11,715 nt of DNA from Chloroflexota bacterium. GTDB taxonomy: Bacteria > Cyanobacteriota > Vampirovibrionia > Obscuribacterales > Obscuribacteraceae. The notes beneath the pieces are model-generated. The model was not told the origin of the DNA, did no database searches, and saw only the letters and a list, made by a program, of their open reading frames with translations. The position numbers and the translations under genes were made by a program. The stretch spans positions 1-11,715 of the forward strand of contig SBAT01000127.1 of assembly GCA_005240105.1 (NCBI GenBank). Reading direction: 5' to 3'. This document shows, piece by piece, positions 5,970-11,715 of this stretch; positions within the stretch are counted from its first letter, which is position 1, and every line of letters begins with the position of its first letter.

Positions 5970-6827
5970 ATGCGCACAAAAGTTTTGGTCACAACTCTTC
6001 TATTAGCGGGCTTCATTGGCATGTCCGGACCAGTTTTGTCTCAGTATCAATACGACAATTATCAATCGCCCTATCGAGTGGAGTTTTCGTATCCTCCTGA
6101 GGAGCTTTATCAACCTGATCAATTTCAACCCAGGAATAACCCTCGCGAAGAAGCGTCGGTGCCATTTGATGAATGGTATTCAGTGCGTACAAGAAAGAAA
6201 TTTGGCGCCTGGGGACCGGTCGCGCGTCGTTTTCCGCCGTTGCAAAATTATGATAATTTGCCAGCGTCTTGGAAGAGACAACGTCTATTGGCAGTTGCCG
6301 TAAAATACATCGGCCTACCTTACCAGCATCATCATATTCCCGACTGGGATCCGCCCAGATCATGGCCGTGGAAGCAAGTAGCCTTTGGAAGAAATTCCAA
6401 GGGTGTTGATTGCAGTGATTTTTCTTCCTGGATTTACAACTATGGTCTGGGCATCAAGCTAAAAACCGGAATCAAACAGCAAGCGCTTGATACACAAATT
6501 CCTCGCCCAGGTGGCGACGGATTTACCGAAGCTCGCGTTATTCGCGATGACAACGGCTATGACACACTCATTCGTCAGTTGAAGACCGGTGACCTGCTTT
6601 ATATCAAGAACAACCAGGGTGAGTTAGCTCACGTCATTATGTGGGTGGGCGATCACGGAGTGTCACCAGACGGCGCGCCGCTGGTAATAGACTCAACGGG
6701 ATCTAATCACTATGACTCGAATGGTGTGCAAATACCAATTGGAATTCATCTACGGCCATTTCTAAAAGACTCGTGGTATTACCGTAGTTTCTCTCATGCG
6801 CACAGACTTATAAGAGAAGAAAGTTAG
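5970..6827 (+). CDS. Exported NlpC/P60-like cysteine hydrolase
   Basis: A 285-residue exported protein, probably a cell-wall (peptidoglycan peptide) hydrolase of the NlpC/P60 superfamily. From the ATG at 5970 the signal peptide begins MRTK, runs through a hydrophobic core to about residue 24 and is probably cut near VLS-QY. A Tyr/Gln/Pro-rich stretch follows (25-60), then a domain starting at WKRQRLLAVAVKYIGLPYQ (101-119). The catalytic Cys is in KGVDCSDFSSWIY (Cys148) and the His in GELAHVIMWVGDHG (His221). A third polar residue is probably supplied by VIDSTGSNH (239-247). The Trp/Pro/His-rich insert before the Cys (HHHIPDWDPPRSWPW) is unusual. An upstream in-frame ATG at 5958 would add MIFS and overlap the -10 box. 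Neither start has a Shine-Dalgarno. It follows higA closely, and its stop overlaps that of the next, convergent gene. Confidence 0.8.
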   Translation: MRTKVLVTTLLLAGFIGMSGPVLSQYQYDNYQSPYRVEFSYPPEELYQPDQFQPRNNPREEASVPFDEWYSVRTRKKFGAWGPVARRFPPLQNYDNLPASWKRQRLLAVAVKYIGLPYQHHHIPDWDPPRSWPWKQVAFGRNSKGVDCSDFSSWIYNYGLGIKLKTGIKQQALDTQIPRPGGDGFTEARVIRDDNGYDTLIRQLKTGDLLYIKNNQGELAHVIMWVGDHGVSPDGAPLVIDSTGSNHYDSNGVQIPIGIHLRPFLKDSWYYRSFSHAHRLIREES

Positions 6828-7495
6828 TTGAAATCAATTCGGTCGGGCTTGCCCAGTAGTCCGAAGTCGGCTATTAGAGCCACTTGCTTGCGATCTGCTG
6901 TTTTAGCCCAGTAGCATTGGTAGCCGCCATCGCCGTATCCTGATGTTGCAAGGAACATGTTGCTGCCATCAGCAAATTTTGTCTCTTTGAATAAATCGTT
7001 GGGCTTACCAGAGAGATAGTCGGCGTTTGGTCCCGCGTCCAATTCATCAGGATTGGCGCTTAGATAGGCTAATAGCGATTCAAAACTAAACAAACCAACC
7101 GTTGCCGAATCGACAGAAATCCAAGGTAGTTCTTTACGCTTAATAGTCAAACCACGCCAAAGTTCTGTCCATGCCGGTTCGAAATGGTCTATTTCTCCAT
7201 CGGTCACAGTTACTCGTAAAGCGGCTATTCGTTGATCGCCTTGGTTGTTTACCACAACTGCATCAACTGGATAATTGCCGGATGGTACCAGTTCATCAAA
7301 GCAAGGGTCTAACAACTGGTCTGCAGGATCTTGAATGACCATTTTGCCGGATGGAACGGACAGTATCCCCAACGGTACGGTTGGTCCATTGAGTGCGGCC
7401 AATAAGCCAGGATGACTTTGCTTGGCTCCTGCTTCTACCCATTGGGCAAACTGGGCATCGCGTTGCTTGTTGCCGAATAGCCAATTGAAAACCAT
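6824..7495 (-). CDS. DUF4241-family protein
   Basis: A 223-residue soluble protein that I place in the DUF4241 family (function unknown). The supporting features, from memory of the family, are: VPSGKMVIQDP (47-57) with PSGNYPVDAVVV (71-82) and RIAALRVTVTDG (89-100); VDSATVGLFSFESL (128-141), where members usually carry a VDSGT-like motif; and the C-terminal ATSGYGDGGYQCYWAKTADRK (183-203) followed by VALIADFG. No signal peptide or membrane segment is seen. The start at 7495 has GGGG about 8 nt upstream, and a perfect TATAAT on this strand lies 45 bp before the ATG. DUF4241 proteins have been seen in varied contexts, some near toxin systems. Here the neighbours are a secreted hydrolase (convergent, 4-nt overlap) and a small secreted protein (divergent). 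The role is unknown. Confidence 0.75.
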   Translation of the reverse strand: MVFNWLFGNKQRDAQFAQWVEAGAKQSHPGLLAALNGPTVPLGILSVPSGKMVIQDPADQLLDPCFDELVPSGNYPVDAVVVNNQGDQRIAALRVTVTDGEIDHFEPAWTELWRGLTIKRKELPWISVDSATVGLFSFESLLAYLSANPDELDAGPNADYLSGKPNDLFKETKFADGSNMFLATSGYGDGGYQCYWAKTADRKQVALIADFGLLGKPDRIDFN

Positions 7496-7540
7496 AAATT
7501 CGCCCCAGCGCTTGACAGGTGTAGTATGCTGTATCCATTA

Positions 7541-7548
7541 ATTATAGT
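7541..7548. promoter_or_regulatory. Two-way -10 element between divergent genes
   Basis: The 8 bp ATTATAGT read TATAAT on the minus strand (7546-7541, toward the DUF4241 gene) and TATAGT on the plus strand (7543-7548, toward the small secreted protein). Neither direction has a good -35 at 17-18 bp. A perfect TTGACA at 7512-7517 has no matching -10 at the right distance. A symmetric element driving both genes is plausible. Confidence 0.4.
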
Positions 7549-7576
7549 AAGAGAGTCTATTGTTTGAGTCTTGTTC

Positions 7577-7580
7577 GGAG
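7577..7580 (+). promoter_or_regulatory. Ribosome binding site fixing the ATG at 7589
   Basis: GGAG lies 8 nt before the ATG at 7589. An in-frame TTG at 7571 lies upstream of this site and is therefore unlikely to be the start. Confidence 0.6.
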
Positions 7581-7588
7581 TTAGTCCT

Positions 7589-7963
7589 ATGAGTCGCATA
7601 ACTGTTTTACTTTCCTTAGCTCTAACGCTTGTAATAACTGCTCCGGCATTTGCCCAATGGGGCGGCTATGGTTCCGGCTATGGACAAGGCATGGCTCGTA
7701 GTGCAGCTCGTTATGCTCAGCAGAAAGCGAGACATCATGCTAGAAGGATGATGCAGAAGAAGCGAGCGCCGAAGCAGAAGAAAGTAAAGCAAGAAAAACA
7801 ACAAAAAATTCAGCAACAGCAAAATGACGCACCCAATCAGCCGGGTAAAGACATGCCGGAAAAACCAGCTACAGGCAACATGTCGCCTTCGTCAGACTAC
7901 CCAGAATGGCCGCCGACAGAACAGTCAAGAGAAGTTCCGTTGCCTACTCCGTCGGGGTTTTAG
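7589..7963 (+). CDS. Small exported basic Lys/Gln-rich protein
   Basis: I do not recognise a family. The 124-residue product begins with a clear signal peptide: MSR, a hydrophobic core ITVLLSLALTLVITAP, and a likely signal-peptidase I site AFA-QW. The mature part starts with a Gly/Tyr patch (GGYGSGYGQG), continues with a strongly basic Arg/His/Lys and Gln-rich region (about 32-80, for example RRMMQKKRAPKQKKVKQEKQQ), and ends in a Pro/Ser/Glu tail (PLPTPSGF). Such composition suggests a disordered periplasmic or surface protein that may bind anionic polymers; that is inference. The start is chosen for its GGAG. The gene converges on the LysM-protein gene with 25 bp between stops and no clear terminator. 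Composition-biased sequence makes homology hard to judge, but the export signal argues for a real gene. Confidence 0.7.
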   Translation: MSRITVLLSLALTLVITAPAFAQWGGYGSGYGQGMARSAARYAQQKARHHARRMMQKKRAPKQKKVKQEKQQKIQQQQNDAPNQPGKDMPEKPATGNMSPSSDYPEWPPTEQSREVPLPTPSGF

Positions 7964-7988
7964 ACAGGAATTGAGAGTTTCGATTGAT

Positions 7989-10900
7989 CTATTCTTCCCT
8001 TGTGTGTAATCGGTGGTCATCTTCGAAGCTGGAGTAATCTGTACGCGTTTTACCGGATTTTGTAATGGTAGTACGCTTGGTGTCTAAAGTTATCCATTCG
8101 AGTTCTGGTGGAAGATCTTCATATCGTGGGTCTTTTCGTTTAAGTTCCGATGCTTTCGTTTCATTCTGTCGCTGTATGCGCTGCAACTTATAACCGTCTT
8201 TAGGTACGTCCAAAGTCTCTACCTTCATGCGCACTCCTTTTGACACGTAGTCTAGAGTGGTGTGTTTGGTGCCATTTTCCGGGTTGTAGGCTTCTGTAAC
8301 TTTGGCTCCACTTGCATCTGTGTACTCGACTGCTTTCCAACCTTTCTTGAGCTGGACTTCCTTTGCACTTAATATGTTAGAGTCTGATTGCAAGCTCTCA
8401 AGTTTGTCGTCTATCCACCCCTTCCCTGCTTTTATTCTGTCCTCCGCTGATTGAAGCTTTTCTAGGGGGCGAGCTTGCGGTGGCTTAGCTAGGGAAACTT
8501 TACTTGATGGTTCGGCTGGACCGTTTGGAATAGAAGCTTCGGGCACTTCTCCTGTCCTTGTTTTTCCAATATGTTTCCACTGTCCATTTTGATCGAGTGT
8601 GAACTTATTGGTCGCAGTATGTCCATCTGCATTAGTTGTTGAGACTTCACGGTTTGGTACGCCTCTATGGTCGGTGTATTCTATTTTTGAGTAACGAGAG
8701 CCATCATCTTTAACCGCTTCTTCAACTTGCCTTCCATTGGATTTGTCATAGCGCACTTTATGCCAGTTGTTGCCCATTGGAATTTCTTCCAAATTGCTTA
8801 TCGATCGATCGCGTCTCAATTCTGCCAGGTGGCTTTCCCACTTGTTTGAGACAGGTATCAATTCTTGTTTGCCATCAGCACCTTGACGTATTCGAAACTT
8901 GTTGGTGACTTCTTGCCCGTTGGCTGATGTTGTGGTTACTTCTCGGTGAGGTACGCCTGCGCCATCTTTGTATTCTTCTGTGAATACTTTCGAGCCATCT
9001 TTTGGATTGTATGACTCTTGAACGGTTCGACCGCCAATCTTGCGTTGGTATTCAACACCCTGCCAACCATTTTTAAGCTCGAGAGGCTTCAGGTCTTTAA
9101 CTAGCGGATCACTGGCTAGCTTATCCAACTTCTTCTGCCACGCTTCTTCAGGAGAGATGCTCTTCGTAACTTCAGCTGGTTTTGCTTGTTTCTGCTGTGG
9201 TGGGCCATCCAGAGTTGAGCCTTTATTCCAATCACCGGAGCTGGTTTTGCCTGCATCACTAGCTGACTGCGTCGGGGTTGGTTTGGCATCAGTTGGTGGT
9301 TTAGGAAAAGTTTTGGTTGTTTCCGGAGAATCAATTTTGGACGTTGGGAAATCACCGGTTTTCTTTTCCAGTGGTGGAATTTGTTTACTCCAATCGCCTG
9401 GAATAGTCTTTGCGTCGGTTTGAGGAGTGGTGCCTTTTGCCACATCCGGTGTACTTGTAGCTGTTTTGCCCGCGTCAGCCGGTGGAGATGAGACTGTGCC
9501 TTTGGATACGTCTGTTGGCTGAGTGCCCTTAGATAAATCGGTCGGCTGTTGAGTTGTTCCTTTGCTAGGTATTTGTGGTTGTAGTTCAGCAGTCTTATTG
9601 AACGCTTGAGCTAAATCCTTGGTAGTAGCTACCTCCGATGAAACTAGTGGTGCTGTCTCAGTCGCCGTTCCTGCTCCTGCTCTTGCTCCTGCACTTACCT
9701 CAGAAGCAATTGCATCTGCACGTGCTTGAGCCTCTACTTCAGCTGCCGATACATGGCGGACATTTTTCAGCAGTGCACCGCCTGCTCCCAGAGGAGCGCC
9801 AATCACTGCGCCATATACGGATCCTTCGGCAGTTTTGAATGCAACATGTCCGGGATCGAACTTGCCTTTCTTGGTGTCTTCAATAATTGCATGACCGCCA
9901 CCTATCATGCCTCCGGCTGCAGCTCCGCCACTCATGCCTCCGGCTGTGGCCGCTGCCACTTCGCCGACTAAGCCTGCTTTGGCTACTGTTGTCGCACCAT
10001 GTGCTGCTGTTTTGATAGCGACGTTACCAGCTAAGCCTTCACCGACTAAGCCGACACTGATGGCAACAGGCACGGAAGCACCTACGATGGCTGCTTCCGG
10101 CGCACCGTCTAATAGCTTTTGGTCTATCATCCCTGAATTGGAATATTCGACGAGCCCAGAACCAATCACGGCCAATCCTGCTCCTGCAGCCATTTGCACA
10201 GCAAGTGGTCCTGTCACTACTCCTACACCTGGAACAAATGCTGAAGCGGCAAGACCTGCTGCTCCAACCAACTTAGCGCCTTTCAGTCCTTCCTGTTGAG
10301 ACTTCTCATACATTTCAGCAAGATCAGGAAATGCTAATTTCTCAGGTTTTTTGTATGCTAATTTGAAGTCTGCCGGATTGTATTGTTTGCCTGTACATTG
10401 CTTGTACAAATTTTCAAACTGTGTGAGATTTTCATTCTTGGCAGCTTTTATAAGTTGTTGAACCAAGCCACGTTGGTTTGCAAAATCTCGTTCTGTTGTT
10501 TCAGAGTTGTCCCCAAGTTTGAGCACGCGCTTGGCCAGATCCCAACCGCTTTCAATGGCTCCCTGTCCTTCGACTTTTGTTTGGAATCGGTTGTATTGTG
10601 TCTCGCTGGTAACATTGACCATTAGGGCAGCACTTCTTGCCGCCAAATGCGCTTCATCCAGGATTTGAGTTTTCGAATGTGGTTTCTCTGGTTGTGCTCC
10701 GTGAGGCTTTCCTGATGTAATTGGTGACTCAGGCTTTTCCAGTCGTTGTTTAGCAACGATTGATTTTGTCCAAGCCTCGAAATATTTCACTGCATTCGGT
10801 ACATCAGCTTGGCTAGGAATGTTCAGCTTGTCGCCGATGTGATAGGTTGGAGCACCGTAGGCTACTTTGCCGTCCTTTACGATGATTTTTGGATCAAGTT

Positions 10901-11108
10901 CGTGCTGGTTAACAGCGTAAAGCGCCTTCAGTGGAATGCCGTACTGTTGGCAAATTTCTGTAAGGCTTTCGCCGCTCTTAATTGTGTGGGAGGTAAATTT
11001 TACGTCCTTCTTCTCTGCCTTGAGGACATCCTGTCCCTTCTCGAGACGCTCAGCCTGCTTTGGTTCCGGGTGTTTAATGTCATCCGGTCTAAACTTATCA
11101 GTTACCAT
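7989..11108 (-). CDS. Large LysM-domain protein with C-terminal repeats
   Basis: A 1039-residue protein. The N-terminal LysM domain (about 39-99) starts SHTIKSGESLTEICQQYGIP and ends GDKLNIPS; LysM domains usually bind N-acetylglucosamine polymers such as peptidoglycan. A charged helical region follows (about 100-275). A Gly/Ala/Val-rich stretch (276-450) has several possible membrane or glycine-zipper segments (GAAGLAASAFVPGVGVVTGP; GGMSGGAAAGGMIGGG). A Pro/Thr/Lys-rich linker (about 510-655) carries repeated SKGT and GDWSK/GDWNK motifs. Three diverged repeats (655-757, 758-851, 897-985) precede a possible fourth partial copy. There is no N-terminal signal peptide: the first 38 residues are charged and polar. 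GAGG lies 7 nt before the ATG and supports the start. The architecture recalls secreted effector or surface proteins, but no catalytic domain is recognised and I assign no function. Confidence 0.9.
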   Translation of the reverse strand: MVTDKFRPDDIKHPEPKQAERLEKGQDVLKAEKKDVKFTSHTIKSGESLTEICQQYGIPLKALYAVNQHELDPKIIVKDGKVAYGAPTYHIGDKLNIPSQADVPNAVKYFEAWTKSIVAKQRLEKPESPITSGKPHGAQPEKPHSKTQILDEAHLAARSAALMVNVTSETQYNRFQTKVEGQGAIESGWDLAKRVLKLGDNSETTERDFANQRGLVQQLIKAAKNENLTQFENLYKQCTGKQYNPADFKLAYKKPEKLAFPDLAEMYEKSQQEGLKGAKLVGAAGLAASAFVPGVGVVTGPLAVQMAAGAGLAVIGSGLVEYSNSGMIDQKLLDGAPEAAIVGASVPVAISVGLVGEGLAGNVAIKTAAHGATTVAKAGLVGEVAAATAGGMSGGAAAGGMIGGGHAIIEDTKKGKFDPGHVAFKTAEGSVYGAVIGAPLGAGGALLKNVRHVSAAEVEAQARADAIASEVSAGARAGAGTATETAPLVSSEVATTKDLAQAFNKTAELQPQIPSKGTTQQPTDLSKGTQPTDVSKGTVSSPPADAGKTATSTPDVAKGTTPQTDAKTIPGDWSKQIPPLEKKTGDFPTSKIDSPETTKTFPKPPTDAKPTPTQSASDAGKTSSGDWNKGSTLDGPPQQKQAKPAEVTKSISPEEAWQKKLDKLASDPLVKDLKPLELKNGWQGVEYQRKIGGRTVQESYNPKDGSKVFTEEYKDGAGVPHREVTTTSANGQEVTNKFRIRQGADGKQELIPVSNKWESHLAELRRDRSISNLEEIPMGNNWHKVRYDKSNGRQVEEAVKDDGSRYSKIEYTDHRGVPNREVSTTNADGHTATNKFTLDQNGQWKHIGKTRTGEVPEASIPNGPAEPSSKVSLAKPPQARPLEKLQSAEDRIKAGKGWIDDKLESLQSDSNILSAKEVQLKKGWKAVEYTDASGAKVTEAYNPENGTKHTTLDYVSKGVRMKVETLDVPKDGYKLQRIQRQNETKASELKRKDPRYEDLPPELEWITLDTKRTTITKSGKTRTDYSSFEDDHRLHTREE
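8154..9146 (-). repeat. Three diverged ~95-residue protein repeats in the LysM protein
   Basis: Repeat 1 (residues 655-757), repeat 2 (758-851) and repeat 3 (897-985) share an order of motifs: a leading Trp with spaced Leu, then GW/NW-x2-V-x-Y, a Gly and V-x-E, then a DGS/NGT turn (YNPKDGSK, VKDDGSRY, YNPENGTK), then an aromatic-rich strand. Repeats 1 and 2 also share GVP-H/N-REV and TNKF and are about 100 residues apart. Repeat 3 lies about 141 residues on, after a Pro-rich linker. Residues 986-1030 (ELEWITLDTKRTTITKSG) may be a fourth, partial copy. Divergence is at the protein level; I see no long exact DNA repeats. Confidence 0.7.
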
Positions 11109-11115
11109 TTATTTG

Positions 11116-11119
11116 CCTC
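11116..11119 (-). promoter_or_regulatory. Ribosome binding site of the LysM-protein gene
   Basis: GAGG on the minus strand lies 7 nt before the ATG at 11108. No convincing -35/-10 pair was found in the 148-bp gap upstream, so co-transcription with the serpin gene is possible. Confidence 0.5.
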
Positions 11120-11202
11120 AAAAAGCCCAACCTAAAGGTAATCTACCCAGAATTAAGGCCAGGCTTGCATTTGAGGTTAGATAAAATCTCAGGTTTAATG
11201 AA

Positions 11203-11221
11203 GCTGCCACGCCTGGGCAGC
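11203..11221 (-). terminator. Stem-loop after the serpin gene
   Basis: GCTGCC and GGCAGC form a perfect 6-bp GC-rich stem around a 7-nt loop, 35 bp past the serpin stop. The minus strand continues TTCATTAAA rather than a true T-run, so it is at best a weak terminator or attenuator between the serpin and LysM genes. Confidence 0.35.
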
Positions 11222-11256
11222 GAACACTATCGATAAGACAGGCAGAGTGATTGAGC

Positions 11257-11715
11257 CTATTTGCTTGTCGGATTCAACATCTTGCCGGCAAATAACATGG
11301 TCTGTTTTCCTGTTTGACCTTCATAGACGACGGCGAAGCAGAATGGATGGTCAACGTTCATTACAAATGGGCTGACCGGGGCTCCGGGTGCAGAAGCACC
11401 CATCATGGCTATAGCGGTGACGGCTGCGGCTTCGGTACCCTCTTCGTCTACGCTCACATATGTCTTGTGAATTACCTCGCCAATGAATGGCTTCGGTGGC
11501 GGTACAGTCATTTGCGAGAAGTTGGCTGAAGTGGAAAAAGCGTCTGCCATGCCCATCTGGCTCAGTAATTGTTTCAATTTGATTTGGTAGTCCATTTTGA
11601 AGCGAGGCAAGTTCAACTTCCCTGAACGAGTGGACATCTTGGACATGTATTGGGTCCAGGTGTCGGCATTGAGCGACTGGCAGAACTTGTTGACGTCGCT
11701 ATTTCCTTTGGGCAA
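11257..11715 (-). CDS. Serpin (serine protease inhibitor), 5' end cut by window edge
   Basis: The C-terminal ~152 residues of a serpin; the start lies right of the window. Serpins trap target proteases by a large conformational change after cleavage of the reactive loop. From the window edge, landmarks are LPKG (1-4), a STRSGKLNLPRFKMDY segment (28-43), LLSQMGMADAF (50-60), ANFSQM (64-69), VIHKTYVSVDEEGTEAAAVTA (81-101), VDHPFCFAVV (121-130) and the C-terminal LFAGKMLNP (141-149). The hinge EEGTEAAAVT, rich in small residues, is typical of inhibitory serpins. Counting 15 residues from the hinge Gly puts the scissile bond near Ala-Ser (107-108), but the loop seems about six residues longer than in alpha-1-antitrypsin, so the position is uncertain. 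The first codon at the edge is TTG (Leu), not a start. Signal peptide and location are not visible. Confidence 0.93.
   Translation of the reverse strand: MPKGNSDVNKFCQSLNADTWTQYMSKMSTRSGKLNLPRFKMDYQIKLKQLLSQMGMADAFSTSANFSQMTVPPPKPFIGEVIHKTYVSVDEEGTEAAAVTAIAMMGASAPGAPVSPFVMNVDHPFCFAVVYEGQTGKQTMLFAGKMLNPTSK

Noticed and set aside
6013..6363. 116-residue minus-strand frame inside the exported hydrolase gene
   Set aside because: It is antisense to a gene with a signal peptide and catalytic motifs, and has no family resemblance.
7512..7517. TTGACA as a -35 for the small secreted protein
   Set aside because: No acceptable -10 lies 16-19 bp downstream (CATTAA at 18 bp is poor); TATAGT is 25 bp away.
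7571..7573. TTG as the start of the small secreted protein
   Set aside because: The ATG at 7589 has GGAG at 8 nt and begins a better signal peptide; the TTG lies upstream of that binding site.
7964..7988. Terminator between the convergent small secreted protein and LysM genes
   Set aside because: No stem of useful length and no T-run in this 25-bp gap.
9907..10299. 130-residue Ala/Pro-rich plus-strand frame
   Set aside because: It is the antisense shadow of the Gly/Ala-rich segment of the LysM protein; its composition follows from the complementary codons and it has no export signal or family features.
11713..11715. TTG at the right edge as the serpin start
   Set aside because: Serpins are about 370-400 residues and the preceding conserved core must lie beyond the window; this TTG is a Leu codon in the LPKG motif.

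Overview
The window reads as a chromosomal segment of a bacterium with moderate GC content and tightly packed genes. The ribose-phosphate pyrophosphokinase and the methionine-gamma-lyase-family protein look most like cyanobacterial-lineage versions. There are no photosynthesis genes here, but there is a serpin and a large LysM repeat protein. My best guess is a non-photosynthetic relative of Cyanobacteria (Melainabacteria/Vampirovibrionia, Obscuribacter-like). This is inference from protein flavour, not proof.

Layout from left to right. (1) The 3' part of a hipA kinase-toxin gene on the plus strand, cut by the left edge. (2) A minus-strand housekeeping block: a methionine-gamma-lyase-family PLP protein (2990-4306), then prs, then an MBL-fold hydrolase whose start shares one base with the prs stop. 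(3) A plus-strand block: comF-like phosphoribosyltransferase, a higB-higA toxin-antitoxin pair overlapping by ATGA, and an exported NlpC/P60-like cysteine hydrolase. (4) A DUF4241-family protein on the minus strand, whose stop overlaps the hydrolase stop. It is divergent from a small exported basic Lys/Gln-rich protein on the plus strand. (5) A 1039-residue minus-strand protein with an N-terminal LysM domain, a Gly/Ala-rich hydrophobic middle, a Pro/Thr/Lys-rich linker and three diverged C-terminal repeats. (6) The C-terminal part of a serpin on the minus strand, cut by the right edge.

How the parts relate. prs and the MBL gene form an overlapping pair and are probably co-transcribed. higB-higA is a self-contained module. 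A near-consensus promoter for it lies in the last codons of comF, with an inverted repeat between -35 and -10 that is a good candidate HigA operator. The exported hydrolase behind higA seems to have its own promoter with the same geometry, and both promoters would give leaderless mRNAs. The right-hand third encodes envelope or secretion-related proteins: LysM protein, serpin, small secreted protein and peptidoglycan-type hydrolase.

No gene-free stretch exceeds 300 bases. The largest gaps are 11109-11256, 2864-2989 and 4307-4410. I see no tRNA, rRNA, CRISPR array, insertion sequence or convincing intrinsic terminator with a strong T-run.
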